From: DASQTB01 sp035642095
Lineage (GTDB): Bacteria; Actinomycetota; UBA4738; CALAEC01
NCBI GenBank assembly: GCA_035642095.1
Contig: DASQTB010000026.1
Coordinates: 1-16,684 of the forward strand
Length of the DNA: 16,684 nucleotides
Direction: 5' to 3'
A program made the position numbers and the translations under genes. The first letter of the stretch is position 1; each line of letters opens with the position of its first letter. Under the pieces are notes generated by a model. It was not told the origin of the DNA and ran no database searches. It saw only the letters and a list, made by a program, of their open reading frames with translations. This document shows, piece by piece, positions 6,240-14,881 of the stretch.

Positions 6240-9200
6240 ATGGACCTGGACCACCGAAGAGACGGTTCGGGAGTGGTCGTCCGCGGGGACGACCAATTCC
6301 GCGTGCTGTCCGAATTGGCCGCAGACTGGGCGTTCGTACTGGCCATCCGGCCGGACGGAAGCCTGGAAGTCGAGTACCTGTCGGAGGGCTGGGAACGCCT
6401 GACGGGGTGGCCGGCCGCCGACCTCATCGGATCGGACCCGCTGCGGATCGTGCACCCCGACGACGTGCCTCGATCCCTGGCCATGGTCCAGCAGCTCATC
6501 GAGGACCAGTCCGGAACCATCGAGGTTCGGGTCATCAAGCGGGACGAGGGCGTCCTGTGGGTCCGAGTCTCAGCCAGGCTGGAGCGCGACGACCAAGGGC
6601 GGCCGTTCCGGGTGTATGGCGTCGTCCAGGACATCACGAGCAGCAGGGAAGCGCAGGCCGACCTGGAACGCTCGCTCTCGCTCCTGCAGGCGACGCTCGA
6701 GTCGACCGCCGATGGGATCCTCGTCGTCGATCCGGAAGGTCGCGTCACCATGCACAACAAGGTCTTCGCCCGGCTGTGGCAGATCCCGGACGAGCTCCTG
6801 TCATCGCGCGACGACGACCGTCTGCTGGCCCATTCGCTTGACCAGCTCGTCGATCCGGGCGGGTTCCGGTCGAGGGTCCAGGAGCTGTACCGCAACCCTG
6901 ACGAGGAGAGCTTCGATGTCATCGAGTTCAAGGACGGCCGGATCTACGAGCGATACTCGCGGCCCCAACGGCTCGGAGACCGAATCGTCGGTCGCGTGTG
7001 GAGCTTCCGCGATGTTACCCCGCGTCGCCGCGCCGAGCGCTTCCTGGCGGACGCTCAGCGGGTAGCGCACGTCGGGAGCTGGGAGTTCGATGTCAACGGT
7101 GCCACGACCCGATGGTCGGACGAGCTATTCCGGCTCTACGGAGAAGAGCCCGGCGCGTTCGATCCGAACCTGGACGCGTGGCTGGAGCGCGTCCACCCAG
7201 ATGATCGCGAGAAGGTCCGCCGACAGGACGCCGAGTTGCTCGCTCGGGGTGGGGAGTTCCTCTATCAGTTCCGGATCCTGAGGAAGGATGGAGCGGTCCG
7301 GCACCACGCCGCGCAAGGAGAGGTGTTGCTCGACGCCGCAGGGAAGCCCGTCCGGATTCTGGGCAGCGAGTACGACATCACGGAACGCATCCAGGCGGAG
7401 ACCGAACTGCGGAGCAGGGCCCGCCAGCAGGCCACCGTGGCTCGACTGGGGACGTTGGCCCTGGCGGCGGACGTGCCGACGCTCCTCGATCGAGCGACGG
7501 CGCTGGTGGCCGAGACGCTCGAGGTCGATTACGTCGGCGTGCTGGAGTTGGAGTCGGGCGGCGAGTTCCTCCGGGCCGTGTCATCGGAGGGATGGGAGGA
7601 ACCCCAGGATCTGCGCATCCCGGCCGGGTGGAGCTCCCAGAGCGGCTACACGCTCAGCATCGGGACTCCGGTGGTCGTCACTGACGCCGCCTCGGAGAGC
7701 CGGTTCCGTCTGGCCGGGCCGAACGCCGGCCGGGTGGTGAGCTCCCTGTCCACCGTCATCCGGGGGAGGGAAGCACCCTACGGCGTCATCGTGGCCGAGA
7801 GCTCGACCCACCGTTCGTTCACCCAGGACGATGTGAACTTCCTGGAGGCCGTAGCCAACGTGGTCGCGGAGGCCATCGCCCGGGAACGAGCGACCCGGCT
7901 GATCCACCAGAGCGAGGCCAGGTATCGCGAGCTGGTGGAACGGCTTCCCGCGGCCGTGTACATCGCCGAGCCCGGCCCCGTGGGCGCCTGGCGATACGTC
8001 AGCCCGCAGATCGAGCGGATGCTCGGCTTCCCCCAGAAGGAGTGGACCGGCGATCCTCATCTCTGGCGCAGACTGATCCACCCCGACGACCTGGAGCGCG
8101 TGGTGGGAAAGGAGATCGAGCTGGCCCGGGCGATCCCGGGGCCGGTGTCTCTCACCGAGCCGACGATGGCCATCGAGTACCGCATGCTCGCCCGGGACGG
8201 GCGCATCGTGTGGGTCCGGGACGAGGCGTACTTCCGGTGGGACGACGACGGGATGCCCGTGATGCATGGCCTCCTGCTCGACGTGACCGATCGGCGTTCG
8301 GCCCAGGAACGGCTCCGGGAGACGAACGAGACGCTGCAGACGCTGATCGAGTCCTCACCGCTGGCCATCGTGGCGCTCGACCTCAACAAGAAGGTAACCC
8401 TGTGGAACAGCGCCGCGGAGCGGATCTTCGGCTGGACCGAGGAGGAGATCCTGGGCACGCACACGCCCTGGGTCCCCGGAGACAAGCGGGAGGAGCAGGC
8501 GAACCTGCTCGAGGCCCTGGCCCAGGGCGGAGTGGTCAGCGGCATGGAAGCCGTGCGCCGGCGGAAGGATGGAACTCCGATCCACGTGCTGATCTCGGCG
8601 GCGCCCCTTCGCGACGCCGATGGGGCGGTCGCCGGGATGATGGGAGTGATCGCCGACATCACCGCCCGAAAGCAGACCGAGGAGGCACTGCGGGAGAGCG
8701 AGGCCATGTCGGCCAGCGTCGTGGAGTCCTCCCTGGACGCTATTGTCGTCATGGATCACCGCGGCGACATCGTTGAGTTCAACCCGGCCGCCGAGCGAAC
8801 GTTCGGCTACCGCCGGGACGAGATCGTGGGCCACCAGGTGGCCGACCTCATGCCCCCCGAACTCCGCGACCGCCACCGGACCGCGGTGGCCAGGCACCTG
8901 GAGACCGGCGAGAGCCGGATCCTCGGCGACCGCATCGAGACCATCGGTCGCCGGAACGACGGGACCGACTTCCCGGTGGAGCTGAGCATCACCCGCGTCG
9001 AGGGGAAGGAGCCGCCGAGGTTCATCGGGGCCGTTCGAGACATCACGGACCGAAGAAGGTCCGAGGAGGAGGTCCGGAGCACCATGGAGCGGCTGCGGCG
9101 AACCGACGAGGAGCGTCGAGGCCTGCTGTCCCGCGTGGTCGCCGCCCAGGAGGAGGAACGCCGGCGGATCGCCGGCGAGATCCACGACGACTCGGTGCAG

Positions 9201-9761
9201 GTCATGTCCGCCGTGGGGATCCGTCTGGAGATGCTGCACCGCCAGGCCACCGACGAGCGCCAGATCGAGGTCGTGGAGCAGCTTCAGCGCACCGTCCGCA
9301 ACGCCGTCGATCGCCTCCGACAGCTGATGTTCGAGCTCCGTCCTCCCGCCCTCGATCGCGATGGCCTGGTGGCAGCGGTTCGGATGTACCTCGAGCAGTC
9401 ACGGCGGGAGAGCGGCCTGGAGGTGACCCTGAAGCATCGCCTCTTCACCGATCCCGATCAGGCCACCCGCCTGGCGCTGTACCGCATCGTCCAGGAGGCG
9501 GTGACGAACGTTCGCAAGCACGCCGAGGCCAAGGCGGCCACCGTCACCATCGAGGAGCGCGAGGGAGGGACGTTCATCCGCGTGGCCGACGACGGGGTCG
9601 GCTTCGACGCGTCGAACGGGTCGCCCCCCGGCCATCTGGGCCTGTCCGCGATGCGGGAGCATGCGGAGATCGCCGGCGGTCGACTGTCGATCAGAAGCCG
9701 CCCCGGAGCGGGGACCTCCGTCGAGGTGTGGGTGCCCGCCCAGGAGCGGACCGATGCGTGA
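6240..9761 (+). CDS. NarL-family sensor histidine kinase with six PAS domains and one GAF domain
   Basis: A 1173-aa kinase with no membrane segment or signal peptide, so it senses inside the cell. Domains in order (approximate residues): PAS 20-135, PAS 148-263, PAS 270-385 (with PAC motif YDITER), GAF 399-550, PAS 557-685, PAS 696-810, PAS 823-940, a charged coiled linker, HisKA_3 dimerisation/phosphotransfer 960-1040, and HATPase_c 1072-1168. The phospho-acceptor is H982 in GEIHDDSVQ; the ATP-binding N-box has N1090 (EAVTNVRKHAEA), followed by VADDGVGFD. Ligands are not predictable; no clear haem or flavin motif was seen. The ATG at 6240, with AGAGG seven bases upstream, is preferred over the in-frame GTG at 6135, which would include a hairpin and a region without domain character. 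The 3' end overlaps the next gene by eight bases, which indicates translational coupling. The likely target is the regulator at 12863. Confidence 0.93.
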   Translation: MDLDHRRDGSGVVVRGDDQFRVLSELAADWAFVLAIRPDGSLEVEYLSEGWERLTGWPAADLIGSDPLRIVHPDDVPRSLAMVQQLIEDQSGTIEVRVIKRDEGVLWVRVSARLERDDQGRPFRVYGVVQDITSSREAQADLERSLSLLQATLESTADGILVVDPEGRVTMHNKVFARLWQIPDELLSSRDDDRLLAHSLDQLVDPGGFRSRVQELYRNPDEESFDVIEFKDGRIYERYSRPQRLGDRIVGRVWSFRDVTPRRRAERFLADAQRVAHVGSWEFDVNGATTRWSDELFRLYGEEPGAFDPNLDAWLERVHPDDREKVRRQDAELLARGGEFLYQFRILRKDGAVRHHAAQGEVLLDAAGKPVRILGSEYDITERIQAETELRSRARQQATVARLGTLALAADVPTLLDRATALVAETLEVDYVGVLELESGGEFLRAVSSEGWEEPQDLRIPAGWSSQSGYTLSIGTPVVVTDAASESRFRLAGPNAGRVVSSLSTVIRGREAPYGVIVAESSTHRSFTQDDVNFLEAVANVVAEAIARERATRLIHQSEARYRELVERLPAAVYIAEPGPVGAWRYVSPQIERMLGFPQKEWTGDPHLWRRLIHPDDLERVVGKEIELARAIPGPVSLTEPTMAIEYRMLARDGRIVWVRDEAYFRWDDDGMPVMHGLLLDVTDRRSAQERLRETNETLQTLIESSPLAIVALDLNKKVTLWNSAAERIFGWTEEEILGTHTPWVPGDKREEQANLLEALAQGGVVSGMEAVRRRKDGTPIHVLISAAPLRDADGAVAGMMGVIADITARKQTEEALRESEAMSASVVESSLDAIVVMDHRGDIVEFNPAAERTFGYRRDEIVGHQVADLMPPELRDRHRTAVARHLETGESRILGDRIETIGRRNDGTDFPVELSITRVEGKEPPRFIGAVRDITDRRRSEEEVRSTMERLRRTDEERRGLLSRVVAAQEEERRRIAGEIHDDSVQVMSAVGIRLEMLHRQATDERQIEVVEQLQRTVRNAVDRLRQLMFELRPPALDRDGLVAAVRMYLEQSRRESGLEVTLKHRLFTDPDQATRLALYRIVQEAVTNVRKHAEAKAATVTIEEREGGTFIRVADDGVGFDASNGSPPGHLGLSAMREHAEIAGGRLSIRSRPGAGTSVEVWVPAQERTDA

Positions 9762-10917
9762 CCACGACCGCATCACGGTGCTCATCGCCGAGGACGAACC
9801 CGCCGTTCGAGACGCCCTGACGGACCTCATCCAGACAGACGACCAGCTAAAGCTGGTCGGCGCAGCCGGTGACGCCGAGCAGGCGATCCACCTTGCCGGC
9901 CGGCACCGTCCCGACGTCGCCCTGCTCGACGTCAAGATGCCCGCCGGCGGGGGACCTCGAGCGAGCAGAGAGATCCGGGCCGTCTCTCCGGACACGATGG
10001 TGGTGGCGCTGTCGGCTCACGAAGACCGGGCCACCGTGCTGCAGATGCTCCGGGCCGGGGCCGCCGGATACCTGGTCAAGGGAACCTCCGCCGGAGAGAT
10101 CGTTGAGGCCATCCGGCGGTCCGTCCGGGGCCAGGCCAGCCTCTCCACCGAGGTCACCGCCGATGTGATCCACGAGCTGGTCGAGCTGCTCGATCGGTCG
10201 GAGCGCATGGCCAGGGACCTGCAGGACCTCGACCACACGAAGACCGACATGATCCAGATCCTGTCACACGAGCTGATGACCCCCATCACCGTGATCCAGG
10301 GCGCCGCCGGGACGATCTCCGGACTCGGCGGAGCCCTGTCCGCCGGCGACGCCACCTCGCTGGCGGACAGCGTGTCCCGAGCGGCCGCCCGGCTTCGCCG
10401 GCTGGTCGGCAACCTCGGCGCCACCGCCAGGCTGGAGCGGGAGGACGCCGATCTGGAAACCAAGCCGGTGCCGGTCCACGGCCTGGTGACCCGGGCCACG
10501 ACGAGCTTCCCTCACCGCACGGAACAGCTCCGGGTGGAGAACGACGGCGGAAAGGAGGTGTGGGCGGACCTGGGACTCGCCTCCCAGGCCCTCATCGCCG
10601 TGCTGGAGAACGCCCTCGACCATAGCCCGGACGACGCTGCGGTCGACGTGAGCGTCGCCGCATCCGGCGGAGAGATCCGGATCGCGGTCGCCGACCGAGG
10701 ACCGGGGGTCCCCCCCGAGATGCAGGGTCGGATGTTCGACGCGTTCACCCAGGCGGACGCCAGCACCACTCGCCGACGGGAGGGACTCGGCATCGGTCTA
10801 TACCTGGGCGGCAAGATCATGTCCGCCCACGACGGCCGGATCGAGTACGCCCCTCGGGAGGGCGGGGGCAGCGTCTTCACGCTGGTCTTCCCGGCGGCTG
10901 CGGGAGGCTCACGATGA
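9754..10917 (+). CDS. Receiver-first hybrid histidine kinase (REC-HisKA-HATPase)
   Basis: A 387-aa soluble protein in which the receiver domain comes first. REC residues 6-125: E13-D14 acidic pair (IAEDEP), phospho-acceptor D59, K109. A coiled linker (140-165) leads to a HisKA domain with H172 in LSHELMTPI, and a HATPase_c domain with N286 (VLENALDHS), G1 box ADRGPGVP (313-320) and G2 box GLGIGL (344-349). All key residues for both phosphorylation sites are present. This arrangement suggests a kinase whose activity is controlled by phosphorylation of its own receiver, taking input from another kinase (inference). The HisKA/HATPase type is the classical one, unlike the NarL-type neighbours. 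The ATG overlaps the preceding stop (8 bp) and has AGGAG seven bases upstream; its end overlaps the next start by four bases. The REC is the closest relative in the window to that of the REC-EAL protein at 3442. Confidence 0.92.
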   Translation: MRDHDRITVLIAEDEPAVRDALTDLIQTDDQLKLVGAAGDAEQAIHLAGRHRPDVALLDVKMPAGGGPRASREIRAVSPDTMVVALSAHEDRATVLQMLRAGAAGYLVKGTSAGEIVEAIRRSVRGQASLSTEVTADVIHELVELLDRSERMARDLQDLDHTKTDMIQILSHELMTPITVIQGAAGTISGLGGALSAGDATSLADSVSRAAARLRRLVGNLGATARLEREDADLETKPVPVHGLVTRATTSFPHRTEQLRVENDGGKEVWADLGLASQALIAVLENALDHSPDDAAVDVSVAASGGEIRIAVADRGPGVPPEMQGRMFDAFTQADASTTRRREGLGIGLYLGGKIMSAHDGRIEYAPREGGGSVFTLVFPAAAGGSR

Positions 10918-12866
10918 AGACCGACCGGGCCCCGGCGCAGGAGTCCGGCTACCGGTCACTCTTCCAGCGGATCCCCGTAGCTCTGTATCGGTCGACCCTC
11001 AACGGGGCCGCCCTGGCCGTGAACCCGGCCATGGTCGAGATGCTCCGCTATCCGGATGCCGAGACGCTCCTCCGGCAGCCGGTCGAGGATCACTACGTCG
11101 ATTCGCAGGACCGGCGGAGTTTCATCGAGGCGCTGGAGCGAGACGGCCGCGTGGTCGGTTTCGAGGCCCGCCTCCGCCGCCGCGACGGCACCTTCATGTG
11201 GACCCGGGACTCGGCCCGGGCGGTGAAGGACGAGGACGGCACCACCATGTACGTCGAGGGCGCCATGGTCGACGTCACCGAACAGAAGCAGGCCGAGGTT
11301 CAGCTCCGTCGCCAGGCCGGAGAGCTCTCGGCCCTGCACGACACGACCCTCGGCCTGGTCGAGCAGCTCGACGCGTCCCACCTCCTCGACGACATCCTGG
11401 CCCGGGCGGCCGCCCTCCTGGATACGGAACACGCCTACCTATATGTCGTCGATCCGGAGGCTGACGAGCTGGTCGTTCGGGCCCAGGTCGGGTTGTTCGC
11501 GAAGTGGGCCGGCTACCGGCTCAGGCGCGGGGAGGGTCTCGCCGGCCGGGTGTGGCTCTCGGGCGAAGCCCTGGCCGTCGATGACTACGGCCGGTGGCCG
11601 CTCGGACGGCCCGAGTTCGACTTCATCCGGGCCGCGGTGGCCCTCCCCTTGATGGTCGGATCCGAGGTCGCCGGGGTGATCGGTCTGGTGCGGACGGAGG
11701 ATCGCCGGCCCTTCACCGCCCAGGAGGTCGGGCTGGCCAGCCGGTTCGCCCGGATGGCTTCGCTGGCCCTCAGCAACGCTCGCCTCTACGACGCCGCCCA
11801 GAGAGAGCTGGCAGAGCGCCGACAGGTCGAGAAAGCCCTCCGCCGGAGCGAGCGCCGCTACCGCACCCTGGTCGAGACGTCGTCGGAGTGGATCTGGTCG
11901 ATCGACCTCGAAGGCCGGACCATCTCGACTAACTCTGCGGTGACGGACATCCTGGGGTACCGCCCGGAGGAGATCCTGAACCGCAACAGCCTGGACCTGG
12001 TCCATCCCGAGGACCGCCCCGACGTCGAGCGATGGCTGGCGGAGGTCGTGGCGGAGCGGCGCGGATGGTCGAACGTCGTCATACGGTGGCAGCACAAGGA
12101 CGGGTCGCACCGGTGGCTGGAGAGCAACGGGGTGCCGATCCTCGACGAGGAGGAGGCCCTCGTCGGGTACTGGGGTGCGGACCGTGATATCTCCGAGCGG
12201 GTCCGGGCCGGCGAGAATCGGCGCCGGCTGTTGGGGGAGCTGGTCCGGCTCCAGGAGGAGGAGCGACGGCGGATCGCCACGGAGATCCACGACGATCCCG
12301 TGCAGGCGATGACCGCGGTGGAGATGCGGCTCGAGTCCCTCCGGCGCAGGATCGGCAACGCGGAGGAGCAGGCGGCTGTGGATGGCTTGTCCACCGCGGT
12401 CAGCGAGGCCATAGGCCGCTTGCGACGGATCCTCGTCGAGGTGCGTCCACCTCGCCTCGACCAGGAAGGGCTCGCTTCAGCGCTGCGGGGTCTGCTCGAC
12501 CGGCTGCAGGAGGAGAACGGTGCCTCGGTCCACCTGGAAGATCGGTCACTCCACGAGATCCCCGTCGACGCCCGGACCGTCCTGTACCGGATCGCCCAGG
12601 AGGCCCTGACGAATATCCGGAAGCACGCGGATGCCATGGAGGTCCGCATCTTGGTCGCCGAGCGGGCCGGCGGCGTCGTCCTTCGGGTTCGAGACGACGG
12701 ACGCGGGTTCGATCCGGGCCGGAGCGCCGACGAGCGTCCCGGCCACCTCGGCCTGGTGTCCATGCGCGAGCGGGCCGAGCTGGCCGGGGGAAAGTTCAGG
12801 ATCACCAGCAGGCCGGGCGTGGGAACCTCCGTGGTCGCCTGGGTGCCTGCGGAAGGCGGATCATGA
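10914..12866 (+). CDS. NarL-family sensor histidine kinase (PAS-GAF-PAS)
   Basis: A 650-aa soluble kinase. PAS at about 13-127 (ending VDVTEQKQ), GAF at 138-295, PAS at 318-430 (ending DRDISERV), HisKA_3 at 445-525 with phospho-acceptor H459 (TEIHDDPVQ), and HATPase_c at 552-648 with N567 (EALTNIRKHADA) and RDDGRGFD. The catalytic core is strongly similar to that of the 1173-aa kinase two genes upstream (shared QEEERRRIA.EIHDD.VQ.M.AV, VLYRI or LYRIV plus QEA), so the two are paralogues with different sensory halves. The start ATGA overlaps the previous stop, with GGGAGG six bases before it, and the end overlaps the response regulator by ATGA. This tight coupling marks the regulator at 12863 as its partner. 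Confidence 0.94.
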   Translation: MKTDRAPAQESGYRSLFQRIPVALYRSTLNGAALAVNPAMVEMLRYPDAETLLRQPVEDHYVDSQDRRSFIEALERDGRVVGFEARLRRRDGTFMWTRDSARAVKDEDGTTMYVEGAMVDVTEQKQAEVQLRRQAGELSALHDTTLGLVEQLDASHLLDDILARAAALLDTEHAYLYVVDPEADELVVRAQVGLFAKWAGYRLRRGEGLAGRVWLSGEALAVDDYGRWPLGRPEFDFIRAAVALPLMVGSEVAGVIGLVRTEDRRPFTAQEVGLASRFARMASLALSNARLYDAAQRELAERRQVEKALRRSERRYRTLVETSSEWIWSIDLEGRTISTNSAVTDILGYRPEEILNRNSLDLVHPEDRPDVERWLAEVVAERRGWSNVVIRWQHKDGSHRWLESNGVPILDEEEALVGYWGADRDISERVRAGENRRRLLGELVRLQEEERRRIATEIHDDPVQAMTAVEMRLESLRRRIGNAEEQAAVDGLSTAVSEAIGRLRRILVEVRPPRLDQEGLASALRGLLDRLQEENGASVHLEDRSLHEIPVDARTVLYRIAQEALTNIRKHADAMEVRILVAERAGGVVLRVRDDGRGFDPGRSADERPGHLGLVSMRERAELAGGKFRITSRPGVGTSVVAWVPAEGGS

Positions 12867-13498
12867 CCGAAGCGATCAGGACGTTCGTCGTCGACGATCA
12901 CGAGCTGATCCGGAGGGCGCTGCATGACCTCCTCTCAGCCGAGGCCGACATCGACGTGGTAGGCGAGGCGGGTTCGGTGGAGGAGGCGATCGGGGGGATC
13001 CTCGAACGACGGCCCGATGTGGTGGTCCTCGACCTTCGCCTGCCGGACGGGACCGGCGTCGAGGTGATCGATCGGGTGAGAGAGAGCGCGCCGGGGACCA
13101 GATGGCTCGTCCTGACGTCGTTCGACGATCCGGCCGAGGTTCGCTCCGCCGTCGAGGCGGGTGCGGCGGGCTATCTCCTCAAGGACACGGCATCGACCGA
13201 CTGCGTTCGGGCCGTCCGACGGGTCGCCGCCGGCGAGGGAGTGCTCGATCCCACCGTGGCCCAGCACCTCCTCGACCGGAGCCATGGCCCGGAGGCGGAC
13301 CTGGCCAAGCTCACCCCTCAGGAACAGCGGGTGGCCTCCCTCCTGGCGGAGGGACTGACCAACCGGCAGATCGGCGACCGTCTGGGGCTCGCCGAGAAGA
13401 CCGTGAAGAACCACGTCTCCGCGGTGCTCACCAAGCTCGGGGTGGCGAACCGCACCGAGGCAGCGCTGCGGGCCGCGCGGGACCTGCCTCACCACTGA
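12863..13498 (+). CDS. NarL/FixJ-family response regulator, DevR/DosR-like
   Basis: A 211-aa DNA-binding transcription regulator. The receiver domain (7-125) has D11-D12, phospho-acceptor D57 in VVLDLRLPDG, T85 and K107. A LuxR-type helix-turn-helix covers 150-205 (LTPQEQRVASLLAEGLTN, then EKTVKNHVSAVLTKLGV). The phrase pattern LAEGLTN...AEKTVKNHVS..LTKLG resembles mycobacterial DevR/DosR more than Escherichia coli NarL, but the signal cannot be inferred from that alone. It is the only DNA-binding output in the operon, so it probably collects phosphoryl groups from the kinases at 6240 and 10914. Translation is coupled through an ATGA overlap, with a purine-rich GGAAGGCGG just upstream. No obvious inverted-repeat binding site was identified before 6240. 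Confidence 0.95.
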   Translation: MTEAIRTFVVDDHELIRRALHDLLSAEADIDVVGEAGSVEEAIGGILERRPDVVVLDLRLPDGTGVEVIDRVRESAPGTRWLVLTSFDDPAEVRSAVEAGAAGYLLKDTASTDCVRAVRRVAAGEGVLDPTVAQHLLDRSHGPEADLAKLTPQEQRVASLLAEGLTNRQIGDRLGLAEKTVKNHVSAVLTKLGVANRTEAALRAARDLPHH

Positions 13499-13516
13499 CC
13501 GTCCGGCCGCGCGCGA

Positions 13517-13522
13517 TACGCT
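13517..13522 (+). promoter_or_regulatory. -10 box TACGCT, leaderless promoter of selA
   Basis: TACGCT fits TANNNT and ends six bases before the ATG at 13529, which would place the transcription start on the A of the start codon. No Shine-Dalgarno precedes the ATG. It lies 18 bases after the stop of the response regulator, so selA-selB can be read independently of the signalling operon. Confidence 0.55.
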
Positions 13523-13528
13523 CACCCC

Positions 13529-14881
13529 ATGGCCGACGCACGACGACGGCTTCCCTCAGTCGACGCCCTGCTCCGATCCGTACCCGGTCGCCGAGCCGCC
13601 AACCGGTTCGGACGGCCGGTGGTTCGACGAGCGCTACGGTCGGTCCTCGATGAGGTCCGGAACTCGGCGGCCCGGGACCGGCCGCCACCGGACGATGCCG
13701 TCCTCCTGGCTCGAGCGGTAGGGCTGGCCGCCCGGGCTGCGCTCGGTCTCTCGCCGGTCGTCAACGCCACGGGTGTCGTCCTCCATACCGGGCTGGGCCG
13801 GGCCCCCCTGCCCGAGCCGGCGGTCTCGGCCGTGGCCAGAGCGGCGCGCGGATACGCCGACCTGGAGGTGGATCGGGAGACCGGCGCCCGCGGCCGGCGG
13901 ACGGGTCGGGCCGAGTTCCTCTTGTCCGCGCTGACGGGGGCGGAGGACGCCCTGGTCCTCAACAACAACGCCGCCGCCCTACTGCTGGCCCTCACCGCCC
14001 TGGCCCGCCGGAAAGAGGTCGTGGTCTCCCGCGGCGAGCTGATCGAGATCGGCGGGGAGTTCCGGCTTCCCGAGATCATGGCCGCCTCGGGTGCTCGCCT
14101 GGTCGAGGTCGGGACGACGAACCGGACCCGCGTCCACGACTATCGAGCGGCCCTGTCCCCTCGCACCGGACTGGTGCTCAAGGTCCACCCGAGCAACTAC
14201 CGGGTCGTCGGGTTCGCCCAGTCACCGTCGACGAGCGCCCTGGCGGCCGTTGCTCGGGATGCCGGGGTTCCCCTCGTTCACGATCTGGGAAGCGGCCTTC
14301 TGGAACGGTACCCCGCGGTGCCCCCCGACGAACCGTCGGCCACGGAGGCGCTGTCCGAGGGTGCCGACGTCGTGTCCTTCTCCGGAGACAAGCTCCTGGG
14401 CGGTCCCCAGGCCGGGATCGTCCTCGGGCGTGGGGACATCGTGGCCCGTCTCCGGCGCCATCCGATGGCCAGAGCCCTTCGGGTCGACAAGATGACGGTG
14501 GCCGCCCTGGAAGCGGTGCTGCGCATGTACGCGGACGGCCGCCGGGGCGAGATTCCGGCGTGGCGTCTTCTGGGTGAGCGTCCCGCCTCCCTCCGATCCC
14601 GAGCTCGGGCGCTGGCCGAACGGATCCCCGATGCGTCGGTGGAGAAAGTCGAGGCGGTGGCCGGTGGAGGATCGATTCCCGGGTACGGGATCCCCTCGGT
14701 GGCCGTGCGGATCGGCTTCGCTCGGCCGACCGAGCTGGCCGCTCGGCTTCGGGTGGGGAATCCGGCGGTGTTCTGCCGGGTCGAAGCCGACGCGGTGGTG
14801 TTCGACCTCCGCACCGTCCTTCCGGGCGAGGACGGCCGACTCGCTCGAGCGATCCGATACGCGCTGTCGCAGGAACGGTAG
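13529..14881 (+). CDS. selA: L-seryl-tRNA(Sec) selenium transferase
   Basis: A 450-aa PLP enzyme that converts seryl-tRNA(Sec) to selenocysteyl-tRNA(Sec) using selenophosphate. The N-terminal domain with LPSVDALLRSVPG and a helical segment is the usual tRNA-contact region. The core has NATGVVLHTGLGRAPL, the glycine/Arg-rich RETGARGRR, the substrate loop TTNRTRVHDY, HPSNYRVVGF and HDLGSGLL. The PLP-binding lysine is K288 in SFSGDKLLGGPQAG. Length is close to the E. coli enzyme (about 460), and no gap or frameshift is seen. The ATG follows a TACGCT -10 box at leaderless distance. The stop overlaps the GTG of selB by one base, so the two are translated from one message. It depends on selD and tRNA-Sec, which are not in this window. 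Confidence 0.97.
   Translation: MADARRRLPSVDALLRSVPGRRAANRFGRPVVRRALRSVLDEVRNSAARDRPPPDDAVLLARAVGLAARAALGLSPVVNATGVVLHTGLGRAPLPEPAVSAVARAARGYADLEVDRETGARGRRTGRAEFLLSALTGAEDALVLNNNAAALLLALTALARRKEVVVSRGELIEIGGEFRLPEIMAASGARLVEVGTTNRTRVHDYRAALSPRTGLVLKVHPSNYRVVGFAQSPSTSALAAVARDAGVPLVHDLGSGLLERYPAVPPDEPSATEALSEGADVVSFSGDKLLGGPQAGIVLGRGDIVARLRRHPMARALRVDKMTVAALEAVLRMYADGRRGEIPAWRLLGERPASLRSRARALAERIPDASVEKVEAVAGGGSIPGYGIPSVAVRIGFARPTELAARLRVGNPAVFCRVEADAVVFDLRTVLPGEDGRLARAIRYALSQER

Noticed and set aside
6117..6242. TGA of the dehydrogenase in frame with the next gene, as possible selenocysteine readthrough
   Set aside because: The dehydrogenase ends at its normal family length, and one in three neighbouring genes share a frame by chance; the same holds for the response regulator and selA.
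9661..9753. Upstream in-frame extension of the hybrid kinase inside the preceding kinase gene
   Set aside because: The ATG at 9754 has AGGAG at seven bases and begins just before the first REC strand; the extension is Arg/Ser/Pro-rich read-through of the other gene's frame.
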